Positions 53,990 to 62,971 of a stretch of DNA of 64,000 nucleotides are shown here, one piece after another. The stretch spans positions 1 to 64,000 of the forward strand of contig NZ_JAVESI010000015.1 of the NCBI RefSeq assembly GCF_034006665.1, in the 5' to 3' direction. This stretch comes from Trichloromonas sp034006665 (GTDB lineage Bacteria > Desulfobacterota > Desulfuromonadia > Desulfuromonadales > Trichloromonadaceae). The translations under genes were made by a program, and so were the position numbers. The stretch's first letter is position 1. Each line of letters begins with the position of its first letter. A model generated the notes under the pieces. The model was given only the letters and a program-made list of their open reading frames with translations. It did no database searches and had not been told where the DNA came from.

Positions 53990-55387
53990 TCAGAATTTCG
54001 CGTTGCCCGGCGTGCGCGGGAAGGGGATGACGTCGCGGATGTTCTCCATGCCGGTGAGATACATGATGAGGCGCTCGAAACCGAGGCCGAACCCGGCGTG
54101 GGGGCAGCTTCCCCAGCGGCGGATGTCGAGATACCAGGGGAGGCTTTCCGGCGCGATCTTCCAGGCCGCCATCCGTTGCAACAGCACGTCGTGCCGGTCC
54201 TCCCGCTGACTGCCGCCAATGATCTCGCCGACCCGGGGAACGAGCAGATCCATGGCCGCCACGGTTTTACCGTCCTCGTTGAGGCGCATGTAAAAGGCCT
54301 TGATCGCCGCCGGGTAGTCGGTGACGAAGACCGGGCCGCCCACCACTTTTTCCGTCAGATAGCGCTCGTGCTCCGATTGCAGGTCGCAACCCCATTCCAC
54401 CGGAAACTCAAATGGCTGCCCCGAACGTTGCAGACGCGCCACCGCCTCGGTGTAGCCCATCCGCTCGAAGCGGGCCCTGGCTAACGCTTCGAGTTTGGCG
54501 AGCAAGCCCTTTTCGATCCGTTCGTCGAAAAAAGCGAGATCTTCGCCGCATTCATTGAGGGCGAAGGTCACCAAGTAGCGGAGAAATTCCTCGGCCAGGG
54601 CGCAGTCGCCGGCGAGGTCGCAGAAAGCCATCTCCGGCTCGATCATCCAGAATTCCGACGCGTGACGGCTGGTGTGGGAGTTTTCGGCGCGGAAGGTTGG
54701 GCCGAAGGTGTAGATGTCGGCGAAGGCGGTGGCAAAGAGTTCTCCCTGCAACTGGCCACTGACCGTGAGGCCCGCCTTTTCGCCGAAGAAATCCTCGGAC
54801 CAATCGACCTTGCCCTCCTTGAGCGGCGGTTTTAAGGGATCAAGGGTGGTGACCCGGAACATCTCCCCGGCACCTTCGCAGTCGTTGGCGGTGATGATCG
54901 GGGTATGAACGTAGAGAAAGCCCCGCTCGCGAAAGAACTGGTGGATGGCGAAGGACAGGGCGCTGCGTACCCGAAAGACCGCGCCGAAAGTATTGGAGCG
55001 GGGGCGCAAGTGGGCGATGGTGCGCAGGTATTCGAGGCTGTGGCGTTTTTTCTGGAGCGGATATTCCTCGTCGGCGTCGCCGAGGATCTCGACCCGCGCC
55101 GCCTGGATTTCCCAGCGCTGGCCGGATGCCGGCGACGGCACCAGCGCGCCGACGACGGACACACAGGCGCCGGTGCCGAGACGGGCGGCCTCTTCGAAAC
55201 CGGCCATGGACGGTTCCAGCACGATCTGGATGGAAGCGAAGCAGGAACCGTCGTTGAGGGCAAGAAAAGCCACCTCCTTGCTCCGGCGCAGCGTCCGCAC
55301 CCAACCCTTGACGCAAATGGCGGGCTGTTCGCTATCGGCAGCCAGGGCATCCTTGATCCGGGTCCGGGGCAGAAATGTCGTTGTCAT
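53990..55387 (-). CDS. asnS: Asparagine-tRNA ligase
   Basis: A 465-residue class IIb synthetase: N-terminal OB fold (ICVKGWVRTLRRSKEVAFLA), motif 2 region TFGPTFRAENSHTSRHASEF followed by WMIEPEM, and motif 3 GFGLGFERLIMYLTGMENIR. The RAENSHTSRHxSEFWMIEPE stretch matches AsnRS rather than AspRS, so direct charging of tRNA-Asn is expected. AAAAGGAG lies upstream of the ATG. Length is normal. Confidence 0.95.
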   Translation of the reverse strand: MTTTFLPRTRIKDALAADSEQPAICVKGWVRTLRRSKEVAFLALNDGSCFASIQIVLEPSMAGFEEAARLGTGACVSVVGALVPSPASGQRWEIQAARVEILGDADEEYPLQKKRHSLEYLRTIAHLRPRSNTFGAVFRVRSALSFAIHQFFRERGFLYVHTPIITANDCEGAGEMFRVTTLDPLKPPLKEGKVDWSEDFFGEKAGLTVSGQLQGELFATAFADIYTFGPTFRAENSHTSRHASEFWMIEPEMAFCDLAGDCALAEEFLRYLVTFALNECGEDLAFFDERIEKGLLAKLEALARARFERMGYTEAVARLQRSGQPFEFPVEWGCDLQSEHERYLTEKVVGGPVFVTDYPAAIKAFYMRLNEDGKTVAAMDLLVPRVGEIIGGSQREDRHDVLLQRMAAWKIAPESLPWYLDIRRWGSCPHAGFGLGFERLIMYLTGMENIRDVIPFPRTPGNAKF

Positions 55388-55433
55388 AAGCCGGCTCCTT
55401 TTAAGAAAAATCGCGAGGCCGCTTTTGCCCTTA

Positions 55434-57020
55434 TCAATTATGCTCCCGCGTCTTGTGAAACGTCACTTCCGGCCATTGCTCGGCGACGTGGCCCAGGCGC
55501 CATTCGCTGGAGGCAAGATAGGCGAGGTTCCCTTCGGCGTCGAGGGCGAGATTGGACTGGTTCTTCTTCTCGAAATCGGCCAGTTTCTTCTTGTCGGCGC
55601 ACTCAACCCAGCGGGCGGTGGCGTAGTCGATCCCCTCATAGATGGCGTCGACGCCGTATTCGTTCTTGAGGCGCGAGACGATAACGTCGAACTGGAGGAC
55701 GCCGACGGCACCTAGGATGTAGTCGGAGGAGATCAGCGGCCTGAAGAGCTGCACCGCCCCTTCCTCGGCAAGCTGCACCAGCCCTTTTTCCAGCTGTTTG
55801 ACCTTGAGGGGATTCTTCAGCCGTACCCGGCGAAAATGCTCCGGAGCGAAGCTGGGGATGCCGGTGAACTTGAGGGGTTCCTTTTCGGTGAAGGTGTCGC
55901 CGATCTTGATGGTGCCGTGGTTGTGCACGCCGATGATGTCGCCTGGGTAGGCCTCCTCAACGTTACTGCGGTCCTGGGCCATGAAAATGGTGGCGTTGGA
56001 GACGTTGATATCCTTGCCGATACGATGGTGGCGCATCTTCATCCCCCGGGTAAACTTGCCGGAACAGATGCGCATGAAGGCGATGCGGTCACGGTGCATG
56101 GGATCCATGTTCGCCTGGATTTTAAAAACGAAACCGGAGAAGGCTTCTTCGTAGGGAGAGACTTCGCGCGTGGTGGTCTGCCGGGCACTGGGACCGGGGG
56201 CCAGTTCGACAAAGGCGTCGAGAAGTTCGCGCACGCCGAAATTGTTGATGGCGCTACCGAAGAAGACCGGGGTCTGGTTCCCTTTCAGATACTCTTGCAG
56301 TTCGAAAGGATTGGCCGCCCCTTCGAGCAACTCGATATCGTGACGCAGTTCCTCAGCCTGGCTGCCGAGTAGCTGATCCAACTTCGGATCGCTCAGATCG
56401 GTGATGCGCAGGACGTCGCCGCTCCGGGTTTCCTGGCCGGGAGTGAAGAGGAGCAGTTCCTTGCGGTAGAGGTTGTAGGTTCCCTTGAAACGCTTGCCCA
56501 TGCCGATCGGCCAGGAGAGGGGTGCACATTCCACTTGCAGGGTCTCTTCGATATCGGCGAGCAGGTCGAGAGGCTCGCGCCCCTCGCGGTCGAGCTTGTT
56601 GATGAAGGTGATGATGGGGGTGTTGCGCATGCGGCAGACCTCCATCAACTTGCGGGTCTGGGTCTCGACCCCCTTGGCGCTGTCGATGACCATCAGCGCC
56701 GAATCGACGGCGGTGAGCACCCGGTAGGTGTCCTCGGAGAAATCCTGGTGACCGGGGGTATCAAGTAGGTTGACCTCGTAATCGCGATAGTTGAACTTCA
56801 TCACCGAACTGGTGACGGAGATGCCGCGCTCCTGCTCCATGGCCATCCAGTCACTGGTGGCGTGGCGCGCCGCCTTGCGCGCCTTGACCGCCCCAGCCAT
56901 CTGGATGGCGCCGCCGAAGAGCAGCAGCTTTTCCGTGAGGGTGGTTTTCCCGGCGTCGGGGTGACTGATGATGCCGAAGGTGCGTCGGCAATCGACTTCC
57001 TGCTGGTTGTATTTCCGCAA
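55434..57020 (-). CDS. prfC: Peptide chain release factor 3
   Basis: A translational GTPase of about 528 residues: RRTFGIISHPDAGKTTLTEK (P-loop), ERGISVTSSVMKFNY (switch I), LLDTPGHQDFSEDTYRVLTA (switch II) and ITFINKLDREGR (NKLD). The domain order and length match RF3 (529 residues in E. coli), which removes RF1/RF2 after termination. The start is probably the TTG at 57020 with GGAG eight bases upstream. The open frame runs 35 codons further, but that part is not RF3-like. Confidence 0.92.
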   Translation of the reverse strand: MRKYNQQEVDCRRTFGIISHPDAGKTTLTEKLLLFGGAIQMAGAVKARKAARHATSDWMAMEQERGISVTSSVMKFNYRDYEVNLLDTPGHQDFSEDTYRVLTAVDSALMVIDSAKGVETQTRKLMEVCRMRNTPIITFINKLDREGREPLDLLADIEETLQVECAPLSWPIGMGKRFKGTYNLYRKELLLFTPGQETRSGDVLRITDLSDPKLDQLLGSQAEELRHDIELLEGAANPFELQEYLKGNQTPVFFGSAINNFGVRELLDAFVELAPGPSARQTTTREVSPYEEAFSGFVFKIQANMDPMHRDRIAFMRICSGKFTRGMKMRHHRIGKDINVSNATIFMAQDRSNVEEAYPGDIIGVHNHGTIKIGDTFTEKEPLKFTGIPSFAPEHFRRVRLKNPLKVKQLEKGLVQLAEEGAVQLFRPLISSDYILGAVGVLQFDVIVSRLKNEYGVDAIYEGIDYATARWVECADKKKLADFEKKNQSNLALDAEGNLAYLASSEWRLGHVAEQWPEVTFHKTREHN

Positions 57021-57232
57021 AACATTTACTCCGTGAACAGAGGGGAATCGGTCGGGACAAACAAAAAGCGGGCCGCCAGGCCCGTATGAGCTGGAATAGT
57101 ACAACAGGCCGAGGCGCGCCGTCAATCGGCGAGATGCCCAAAAGCCGGAGAAAACGCGGAGATTGGCGTTGACCGCGGGCGCCCGCGAAAGGTATCATGG
57201 GCCACTTGGAAAACTCACCAAAGGAGGTCGGC

Positions 57233-57535
57233 ATGGCGGAATTTACTACCCAGGAATTCTATGAACGGCTGGCCGGCATCCGCCTGCGCCGGAAGTTCCT
57301 CTGGTCGGTCTTTTTCAGTTACATCCCGGTCATCTGGATCGCCTTGAAAATTGGCGGTGACGGTCTGGCCATCGGCGTCGGTATCTTGTGGCTGATTCTC
57401 GCCTCCATCGGCGGGGTGATGGTCAGCTTCAGCCTCTGCCCGCGCTGCGGCAACCGCTTTCACATGAAGGGGCTCTCCACCTCCTGGGGCAGCCAGTGCG
57501 TCCACTGCAGACTGAGCCTGAAAGAGCGTTCGTAA
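57233..57535 (+). CDS. Small two-helix membrane protein with zinc-ribbon end
   Basis: A 100-residue protein starting MAEFTTQEFYERLAGIRLRR. It has two transmembrane helices (FLWSVFFSYIPVIWIALKI and IGVGILWLILASIGGVMVSF) and a C-terminal zinc ribbon (LCPRCGNRFH and QCVHCRLSL). The ATG at 57233 has AAAGGAGG seven bases upstream, so the longer frame from 57197 is not needed. Function unknown. Confidence 0.7.
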   Translation: MAEFTTQEFYERLAGIRLRRKFLWSVFFSYIPVIWIALKIGGDGLAIGVGILWLILASIGGVMVSFSLCPRCGNRFHMKGLSTSWGSQCVHCRLSLKERS

Positions 57536-57605
57536 GGGGTAAGGGGTGAGGAACGAAGGGTAAGACCTTTTTCCTCACACTTCACTCCTCAGACCTCACC
57601 TTCCC
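57536..57605 (+). repeat. GTGAGG-rich imperfect inverted repeat
   Basis: The gap before malQ holds GGGGTGAGG/AAGGGTAAG units followed by the complementary CCTCACACTTC and CCTCACC units around a T-run. It is an imperfect hairpin of low complexity that may serve as terminator for the small membrane-protein gene. Confidence 0.4.
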
Positions 57606-57625
57606 TCTCCATACGAGCCCCGACC

Positions 57626-59131
57626 ATGCCCATTCCCCGTTCCAGCGGCGTTCTGCTTCATCCCACGAGTTTGCCCGGCCGCTTCGGCCTTGGCGACCTC
57701 GGCGCCGAAGCCTTCGCTTTTGTCGATTTTCTTGCCGCCGCCGGTCAGAGCTGGTGGCAGATTCTCCCCTTGGGCCCCACCGGCTACGGCCATTCCCCCT
57801 ACAGCGCCTACTCCGCCTTCGCCGGCAATCCTCTGCTCATCAACTTGGAGCGGCTGGTGGAACGCGCCGAACTGGAGCCGGACGATATCGCCGGCATCGC
57901 CATGGCCGAAGGAGTCGCCCACTTCGACGCCGTCCAGCCGTTTAAGGAACGCCTGCTGCACAAGGCCGCCCGCACCTTCGCCGCCGAGGCCTCGCCGCGA
58001 CGGCGCGAAGCGTTCGAGGACTTCTGTTTCGAGCAAGCCCATTGGCTCAACGATCACGCCATCTTCCAGTCCCTGCGCAACCAGTTCGGGAACCGGCCCT
58101 GGAACCGCTGGCCGGAGGGGATCCGCTGCCGCGAGCAGAGCGCCCTGCATCGCTGGGGAACAGAACTGGCCGAGACGATCCACGCCCACAAATACATCCA
58201 GTTCGTCTTTTTCGAACAATGGGACATTCTCAAGGACTACGCCAACCGCAAGGGCATCGGTCTGATCGGCGACATCCCCATCTTCGTCGCCTTCGATTCC
58301 GCCGATGTCTGGGCCAACACCCGGCTTTTCCATCTCGACGACGCCGGCACGCCCACGGTTGTCGCCGGCGTCCCCCCCGACTACTTCAGCAAAACCGGCC
58401 AGCGCTGGGGCAACCCCCTCTACCGCTGGGAGCGCATGGCCGAGGACGGTTTCGCCTGGTGGCTGGCCCGCTTCCGGGCCAATCTCGCCCTCACCGATCT
58501 GGTGCGCATCGACCACTTTCGCGGCTTCGAGGCCTGCTGGGCCATCCCCGCCGAAGAGCCGACGGCCGTCAAAGGGAGGTGGACGCCGGTGCCGGGCACA
58601 GCGCTTTTCGAGGCGTTGCGCCGGGAACTGGGCCTTGAATTGCCACTGATCGCCGAGGATCTCGGCATCATTACCCCCGAGGTGGAGGCCCTGCGCGACG
58701 GCTTCGCCCTGCCGGGGATGAAGATTCTGCAGTTCGCCTTCGGCGGCGATGCCGACAATCCCTACCTGCCTCACAATCTGACCCGCGACTGCGTCGTCTA
58801 CACCGGCACCCACGACAATAACACCACGCTTGGCTGGTGGAAAACCCTCGCCAAAATGGAGCGCGACCGGGTGCGGGAGTACCTCGGCCACGGCGGGCGC
58901 GAAATGCCCTGGGATCTGATCCGCCTCGCCCAGGCCAGTGTCGCCCGGCTCTGTATCCTGCCGATGCAGGATCTTCTCGGCCTCGGCGCCGACGGCCGTA
59001 TGAACGTTCCCGGCCAGGCCTCCGGCAACTGGGGCTGGCGCTACCGGCCCGGGGATCTCAAACCGGAAATCGCCGAACGACTCGCCCGACTCGTCGCCCT
59101 CTACGGCCGCGATCGCCGTTCATCCTCCTGA
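57626..59131 (+). CDS. malQ: 4-alpha-glucanotransferase (amylomaltase)
   Basis: A 501-residue GH77 enzyme: SGVLLHPTSLPGRFGLGDLG, PLGPTGYGHSPYSAYSAFAG, IGLIGDIPIFVAFDSADVWA, RIDHFRGFEACWAIP with the catalytic Asp region, ELPLIAEDLGIITPEVEALR carrying the acid/base Glu, and YTGTHDNNTTLGWW. It transfers alpha-1,4-glucan segments in glycogen or maltodextrin turnover. No glycogen genes are adjacent. Confidence 0.95.
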   Translation: MPIPRSSGVLLHPTSLPGRFGLGDLGAEAFAFVDFLAAAGQSWWQILPLGPTGYGHSPYSAYSAFAGNPLLINLERLVERAELEPDDIAGIAMAEGVAHFDAVQPFKERLLHKAARTFAAEASPRRREAFEDFCFEQAHWLNDHAIFQSLRNQFGNRPWNRWPEGIRCREQSALHRWGTELAETIHAHKYIQFVFFEQWDILKDYANRKGIGLIGDIPIFVAFDSADVWANTRLFHLDDAGTPTVVAGVPPDYFSKTGQRWGNPLYRWERMAEDGFAWWLARFRANLALTDLVRIDHFRGFEACWAIPAEEPTAVKGRWTPVPGTALFEALRRELGLELPLIAEDLGIITPEVEALRDGFALPGMKILQFAFGGDADNPYLPHNLTRDCVVYTGTHDNNTTLGWWKTLAKMERDRVREYLGHGGREMPWDLIRLAQASVARLCILPMQDLLGLGADGRMNVPGQASGNWGWRYRPGDLKPEIAERLARLVALYGRDRRSSS

Positions 59132-59150
59132 TGGCTTGAAAGGATTGCAC

Positions 59151-59408
59151 TTGATTTCCGATCAGGCCATGCATCTCACCAACCTGCTCAGTTTCGCCTT
59201 CTTCGCCAACCTGCCCTTGGGCTATCTGCGCGAATCGACCCGCAAATACTCGTTGCGTTGGTTCGTCTACATCCACATTTCCATCCCGTTCATTCTGGCC
59301 ATGCGCATCAGCTATGAATTCGGCTGGGAAGCCGTCCCCTTCACCTTGGTCAGCGCCGTCGCCGGGCAGATGCTGGGTGGACGGATCAAGCGCGGACGCC
59401 GACCGTGA
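59151..59408 (+). CDS. Small membrane hypothetical protein
   Basis: A protein of about 85 residues with a first helix (LTNLLSFAFFANLPLGYL) and two further hydrophobic segments (WFVYIHISIPFILAMRISYE and VPFTLVSAVAGQMLGG), ending RIKRGRRP. A TTG at 59151 with AAAGGA upstream is the likely start, though an ATG at 59136 is possible. The stop overlaps the DUF721 gene by four bases, so the two are co-translated. Family unknown to me. Confidence 0.6.
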   Translation: MISDQAMHLTNLLSFAFFANLPLGYLRESTRKYSLRWFVYIHISIPFILAMRISYEFGWEAVPFTLVSAVAGQMLGGRIKRGRRP

Positions 59409-59908
59409 GCCGGGAAAGCCGCCCGAAAATGCGCAAGGCCGCCCGGGTCGGCGGCCTGCTCGAAGAGGTTCTCCACGCCCGGGGCTTCGAGGACAAGATC
59501 CGCGAATATCGCACCTGGCTGATCTGGGACGAGACCGTCGGTCCGCAGATCGCCGCCCGCGCCCGGCCGCTGCGCATCCGCGACGGGGTGCTGGAGATCC
59601 GTGTCGACCAGCCGGTGTGGATGCAGCAGTTGCAGCTGATGAAACCGATGCTCCTTGGTCACCTCAATGACCGGCTGGGGGGAGCAGTCCTCCGCGACCT
59701 GTTCCTGCGTCAGGGGAAGAACCCGCCGGTCGCCCCCCCCGCCCCGCCATCGGCCCCGCCCTCCTGGCTCAAGATCGAGCTCGACAGCAGAGAGCAAGAG
59801 GAGATTGAGGCCACTCTCGCTGCCCTCGACGACCCCGAACTGAAAAAACAGCTGCACCGCATTCTCACCCGCCAGAAACAACTCACCAAGAGCAAAGGCA
59901 GTTCCTGA
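59405..59908 (+). CDS. DUF721 (DciA-like) protein
   Basis: A 167-residue protein whose N-terminal half is a DUF721 domain: ARVGGLLEEVLHARGFEDKI, YRTWLIWDETVGPQIAARAR and VDQPVWMQQLQLMKP. The domain is related to DciA, the ancestral helicase-loading factor of bacteria lacking DnaC. The C-terminal half is proline-rich then charged and helical. The GTG at 59405 overlaps the preceding stop. A role in replication is inferred from the family only. Confidence 0.78.
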   Translation: MSRESRPKMRKAARVGGLLEEVLHARGFEDKIREYRTWLIWDETVGPQIAARARPLRIRDGVLEIRVDQPVWMQQLQLMKPMLLGHLNDRLGGAVLRDLFLRQGKNPPVAPPAPPSAPPSWLKIELDSREQEEIEATLAALDDPELKKQLHRILTRQKQLTKSKGSS

Positions 59909-60022
59909 ACCGAACCGCCCCGCGGACCCGACATCTTTGCGCAACAGCCACGCCACCTTGACGCTTCAATCCCGCCATTATATGCTCATCAAACCTTACA
60001 ACACCAGCACCGGGAGGGACCG

Positions 60023-61501
60023 ATGAGCCGCTACATTCTTGCCATCGACCAAGGGACTACGGGCACCACCGCCCTGCTCGTCGACCGCGACCTTGAGGTT
60101 CGCGGCAAGGCCACCGTCGACTTCCCCCAGCACTATCCCCAGCCGGGCTGGGTCGAACACGATCCCGAGGAAATCTGGTTTTCCGTCATTCAAGCGATAC
60201 GCCGGGTGCTGGGACAAAGCGGGATCGACGGCACCGAGGTCGCCGCCATCGGCCTCACCAACCAACGGGAAACGACCCTGCTCTGGGAACGGGAGAACGG
60301 CCGACCGGCGCACAATGCTGTCGTCTGGCAGTGCCGGCGTAGCGCCGAAATCTGTCGGGAACTGAAGGATCGGGGACTTGAACCGCTTTTTTGCGAAAAG
60401 ACCGGCCTGGTTCTCGATCCCTATTTTTCCGGCACCAAGCTTGCCTGGATGTTGCGCCGGTTTCCCGAACTGCGCCGCCAGGCCGACAACGGCCGCCTCG
60501 CATTCGGCACCGTCGACGCCTTTCTGATCTGGCGCCTGACCGGCGGCACCTGCCATCTCACCGACGTCTCCAACGCCTCGCGCACGTTGCTGATGAATCT
60601 GCACGACCTGGCCTGGGACGAGGAACTGCTCGGATTTCTCGACATCCCCCCGCAACTGCTCCCGGAAATCCGTCCCTCCGCCGCGATCCACGGTCATACC
60701 CGGGGACTCGACATCCTCCCCGACGGCATCCCCATCGCCGGCATCGCCGGTGACCAGCAAGCGGCCCTCTTCGGCCAGCTCTGCTTCGAAACCGGCGAGG
60801 CCAAATGCACTTACGGCACCGGCGCCTTCCTTCTGGAGAATACCGGCAATCGGCCGGTCGCCAGCCGCAACGGCCTGCTCACCACCGTCGCCTGGCAAAT
60901 CGGCGATGAGGTCCGTTACGCCCTGGAAGGAAGTGCCTTCATCGCCGGGGCGGCGGTGCAATGGCTGCGGGACGGCCTGGGCCTGATCCAGAACGCGGCC
61001 GAGATCGAAACGCTGGCCGCCTCGGTTCCCGACAGCGGCGGGCTGGTTTTCGTCCCCGCCCTCACCGGGCTCGGCGCTCCCCACTGGAAGAGCGAGGCGC
61101 GAGGCGTCATCCACGGCATTACCCGGGGCACGACGGCCGCCCATCTGGCTCGCGCCACCCTCGAAGGGATCGCCCTGCAGATTCACGACCTGGTTCGGGC
61201 CATGAGCGAGGATCTCGGCCACCCCCCGCGCTGTCTCAAGGTCGACGGCGGCGCCGCCGGCAACGATCTGCTCATGCAGTTGCAGGCCGACCTGCTCGAA
61301 ACGCCGGTCATCCGTCCGGCCCTGCTCGACACTACCGCCCTCGGCGCAGCCCTCCTCGCCGGACTGGCGGTGGGCTTCTGGCCCGCCCCCGAGGCCCTGA
61401 AACAAAACCGGCAGGAAGAAGAACACTTCCTGCCGACCATGCCGGAATCGGTGCGCGCCGAACTACTGGAGCGCTGGAACTGCGTTATTCAGGGGCTGTA
61501 A
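60023..61501 (+). CDS. glpK: Glycerol kinase
   Basis: A 492-residue FGGY kinase: YILAIDQGTTGTTALLVDRD, NQRETTLLWERENGRPAHNA with the glycerol-binding RE, VWQCRRSA, GIAGDQQAALFGQLCFETGE (catalytic Asp) and FVPALTGLGAPHWKSEARGV. It phosphorylates glycerol to glycerol 3-phosphate. GGGAGGG precedes the ATG. No glpF or glpD is adjacent. Confidence 0.94.
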   Translation: MSRYILAIDQGTTGTTALLVDRDLEVRGKATVDFPQHYPQPGWVEHDPEEIWFSVIQAIRRVLGQSGIDGTEVAAIGLTNQRETTLLWERENGRPAHNAVVWQCRRSAEICRELKDRGLEPLFCEKTGLVLDPYFSGTKLAWMLRRFPELRRQADNGRLAFGTVDAFLIWRLTGGTCHLTDVSNASRTLLMNLHDLAWDEELLGFLDIPPQLLPEIRPSAAIHGHTRGLDILPDGIPIAGIAGDQQAALFGQLCFETGEAKCTYGTGAFLLENTGNRPVASRNGLLTTVAWQIGDEVRYALEGSAFIAGAAVQWLRDGLGLIQNAAEIETLAASVPDSGGLVFVPALTGLGAPHWKSEARGVIHGITRGTTAAHLARATLEGIALQIHDLVRAMSEDLGHPPRCLKVDGGAAGNDLLMQLQADLLETPVIRPALLDTTALGAALLAGLAVGFWPAPEALKQNRQEEEHFLPTMPESVRAELLERWNCVIQGL

Positions 61502-61525
61502 GGGCGAACACAAGATTCGCCCCTA
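61502..61525 (+). repeat. GGGCGAACACAAG palindromic repeat, copy 1
   Basis: GGGCGAA pairs with TTCGCCC across CACAAGA. A near copy with two substitutions lies at 63198-63221. Placed directly after glpK, it can act as a terminator or be one copy of a dispersed intergenic repeat; I have seen strings like this in many unrelated genomes. Confidence 0.6.
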
Positions 61526-61843
61526 CAAATCGTTGAGCAGCCGGTAAATTTTCTGTTCCAGTTCCCAGATGCCGGCGGCACGGTCGGCGGCGCCCTGTTC
61601 TTCCAGCAGGAGACGGGCACGGTCGAGCTGATTGTGGGCTTTGAGCAGCACCGGCGTCAGATCTCCCTCCAGACGGATGCGGGGAATCTCCCCCACCGCT
61701 TCGTAGAGTTCCGAAATCCCTTCCGCCGCCTTGCGTACTTCCCGCAGTTCCCGCCCCTCTTCCTCGCCGGACGCGCCGGACATCTCCGCCAGCGCGGCTT
61801 TGACATCCACTACCAGTTCCCTATAACGCTCGGAAATGCTCAT
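61523..61843 (-). CDS. Small coiled-coil hypothetical protein
   Basis: A 106-residue, wholly helical, charged protein beginning MSISERYRELVVDVKAALAE, with EEEGRELREVRKAAEGISEL and QLDRARLLLEEQGAADRAAG, probably a coiled coil. The ATG at 61843 has AGGAG eight bases upstream; an ATG two codons earlier is too close to it. The very long open frame continuing to 63238 on this strand is only the shadow of the thiF region. Function unknown. Confidence 0.65.
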   Translation of the reverse strand: MSISERYRELVVDVKAALAEMSGASGEEEGRELREVRKAAEGISELYEAVGEIPRIRLEGDLTPVLLKAHNQLDRARLLLEEQGAADRAAGIWELEQKIYRLLNDL

Positions 61844-61955
61844 CGACATTGCTCCTTGGCTGACCATCCGGAATCCGCTGATGCGGGGTTTCAAGGACAT
61901 CATACTAGTCAAAGCCCCCTGGGAAAACAACGAAAACCTTCCACTGGAAAAACCG

Positions 61956-61984
61956 TTGACTCGGCTTTGCGCATCTGCTAGCGT
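61956..61984 (+). promoter_or_regulatory. Possible promoter of the thi operon
   Basis: TTGACT (61956-61961) and TAGCGT (61979-61984) with 17 bases between, about 20 bases upstream of the riboswitch. The -10 box is weak. Confidence 0.4.
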
Positions 61985-62003
61985 GCTTACCACAATTTGT
62001 AAC

Positions 62004-62090
62004 GCCCTAGGGGAGTGAACCACTGAGAGTCCTGGCGACAGGATGACCCTTTGAACCTGATCCGGATCATACCGGCGTAGGGAAGCGGCG
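62004..62090 (+). ncRNA. TPP riboswitch (thi box)
   Basis: The conserved core is present: CTGAGA at 62023-62028, then ACCCTTTGAACCTGATCCGG, ATCATACC and GCGTAGGGAA to 62084, with a closing P1 helix (CCCTAGGGG with the 3' side). This is the classical thiamine-pyrophosphate aptamer. With TPP bound it would favour the terminator at 62116-62144 just before thiF. A strong side hairpin with a GAAA loop (62095-62114) follows the aptamer. Confidence 0.95.
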
Positions 62091-62115
62091 CCCACCGGGA
62101 GAGAAATCTCCCGGC

Positions 62116-62144
62116 AAAGGCCGCTTTCATCGAGCGGCCTTTTT
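62116..62144 (+). terminator. Riboswitch-controlled terminator
   Basis: AAAGGCCGCT pairs with AGCGGCCTTT across a seven-base loop, followed by TT. It ends six bases before the thiF ATG, so the 3' arm also covers the place where a ribosome site would be; control could therefore be at termination, translation or both. Confidence 0.7.
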
Positions 62145-62149
62145 ACGTT

Positions 62150-62956
62150 ATGCAGATCGAAATCAACGAACGCCCTACCGAGATCGCCTCCGGGACGACT
62201 CTCCAGCAACTTCGAGGTGCCGTCAAGCCCGAGGCCGACCTCTGCATCCGCAACGGCTTTCCGGAAAGCGAGGACGTTCCCCTGGCTGCCGGCGACCGGG
62301 TGGTCTTCATCCGCCGGGGGGAGATCCCCGCCGCCGGGGAACTGGAAGCGCTGATGGCCGCCCGCCACACCCCCGGCGTCCATGGCCGGATCAAAGCCGC
62401 GACGGTCGGCATCGCCGGTTGCGGCGGCCTCGGTTCGGCGGTAGCGGTCGCCCTGGCCCGACTCGGCGTGGGCCGGCTGATTCTCGCCGACTTCGATGTG
62501 GTCGAGCCTTCCAACCTCAACCGCCAGCAGTATTTCATCGACCAGATCGGCCTGCCCAAGGCCCTGGCTCTGCGCGACAACCTGGCGCGGATCAATCCCT
62601 ACATCCAAGTCACCGCCCACTGCGCACGACTGACCGCCGAAAATATTCCCCCATACTTTTCGTCGGTGGAGGTGCTGGTTGAGGCCTTCGACGGTGCTGA
62701 CCAGAAAGCCATGCTCGCCCAGACCTTTTTGACCCAAGTGCCGGGAAAACCGCTGGTGATGGGTTCGGGCATGGCCGGTTTCGGCCCGTCCAACAGCATC
62801 GTTACCCGTCGCGCCGCCGCCAATCTTTATCTGGTCGGCGACGGCGAAACCGAAGCGCGCCCCGGCGAAGGCCTGATGGCCCCCCGGGTCGGCATCGCCG
62901 CCCACCACCAGGCCAACGCCGTGCTGCGCCTGCTCCTCGGCGAAGAGCCGACCTGA
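62150..62956 (+). CDS. thiF: ThiF-type adenylyltransferase with N-terminal ThiS-like domain
   Basis: A 268-residue protein. Residues 1-60 (MQIEINERPTEIASGTTLQQ, LPLAAGDRVVFIRRGE-like region) form a beta-grasp ThiS-like domain without the terminal Gly-Gly. Then comes the ThiF/MoeB adenylation domain with VGIAGCGGLGSAVAVALARL, LADFDVVEPSNLNRQQYFID and LVEAFDGADQK. It adenylates the C-terminus of ThiS to start sulfur transfer into the thiazole. It lacks the CxxC zinc pairs of long ThiF proteins, like the short family found with this layout. It is the first gene after the riboswitch. Confidence 0.87.
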   Translation: MQIEINERPTEIASGTTLQQLRGAVKPEADLCIRNGFPESEDVPLAAGDRVVFIRRGEIPAAGELEALMAARHTPGVHGRIKAATVGIAGCGGLGSAVAVALARLGVGRLILADFDVVEPSNLNRQQYFIDQIGLPKALALRDNLARINPYIQVTAHCARLTAENIPPYFSSVEVLVEAFDGADQKAMLAQTFLTQVPGKPLVMGSGMAGFGPSNSIVTRRAAANLYLVGDGETEARPGEGLMAPRVGIAAHHQANAVLRLLLGEEPT

Positions 62957-62971
62957 AACAAGGAAATCGCT

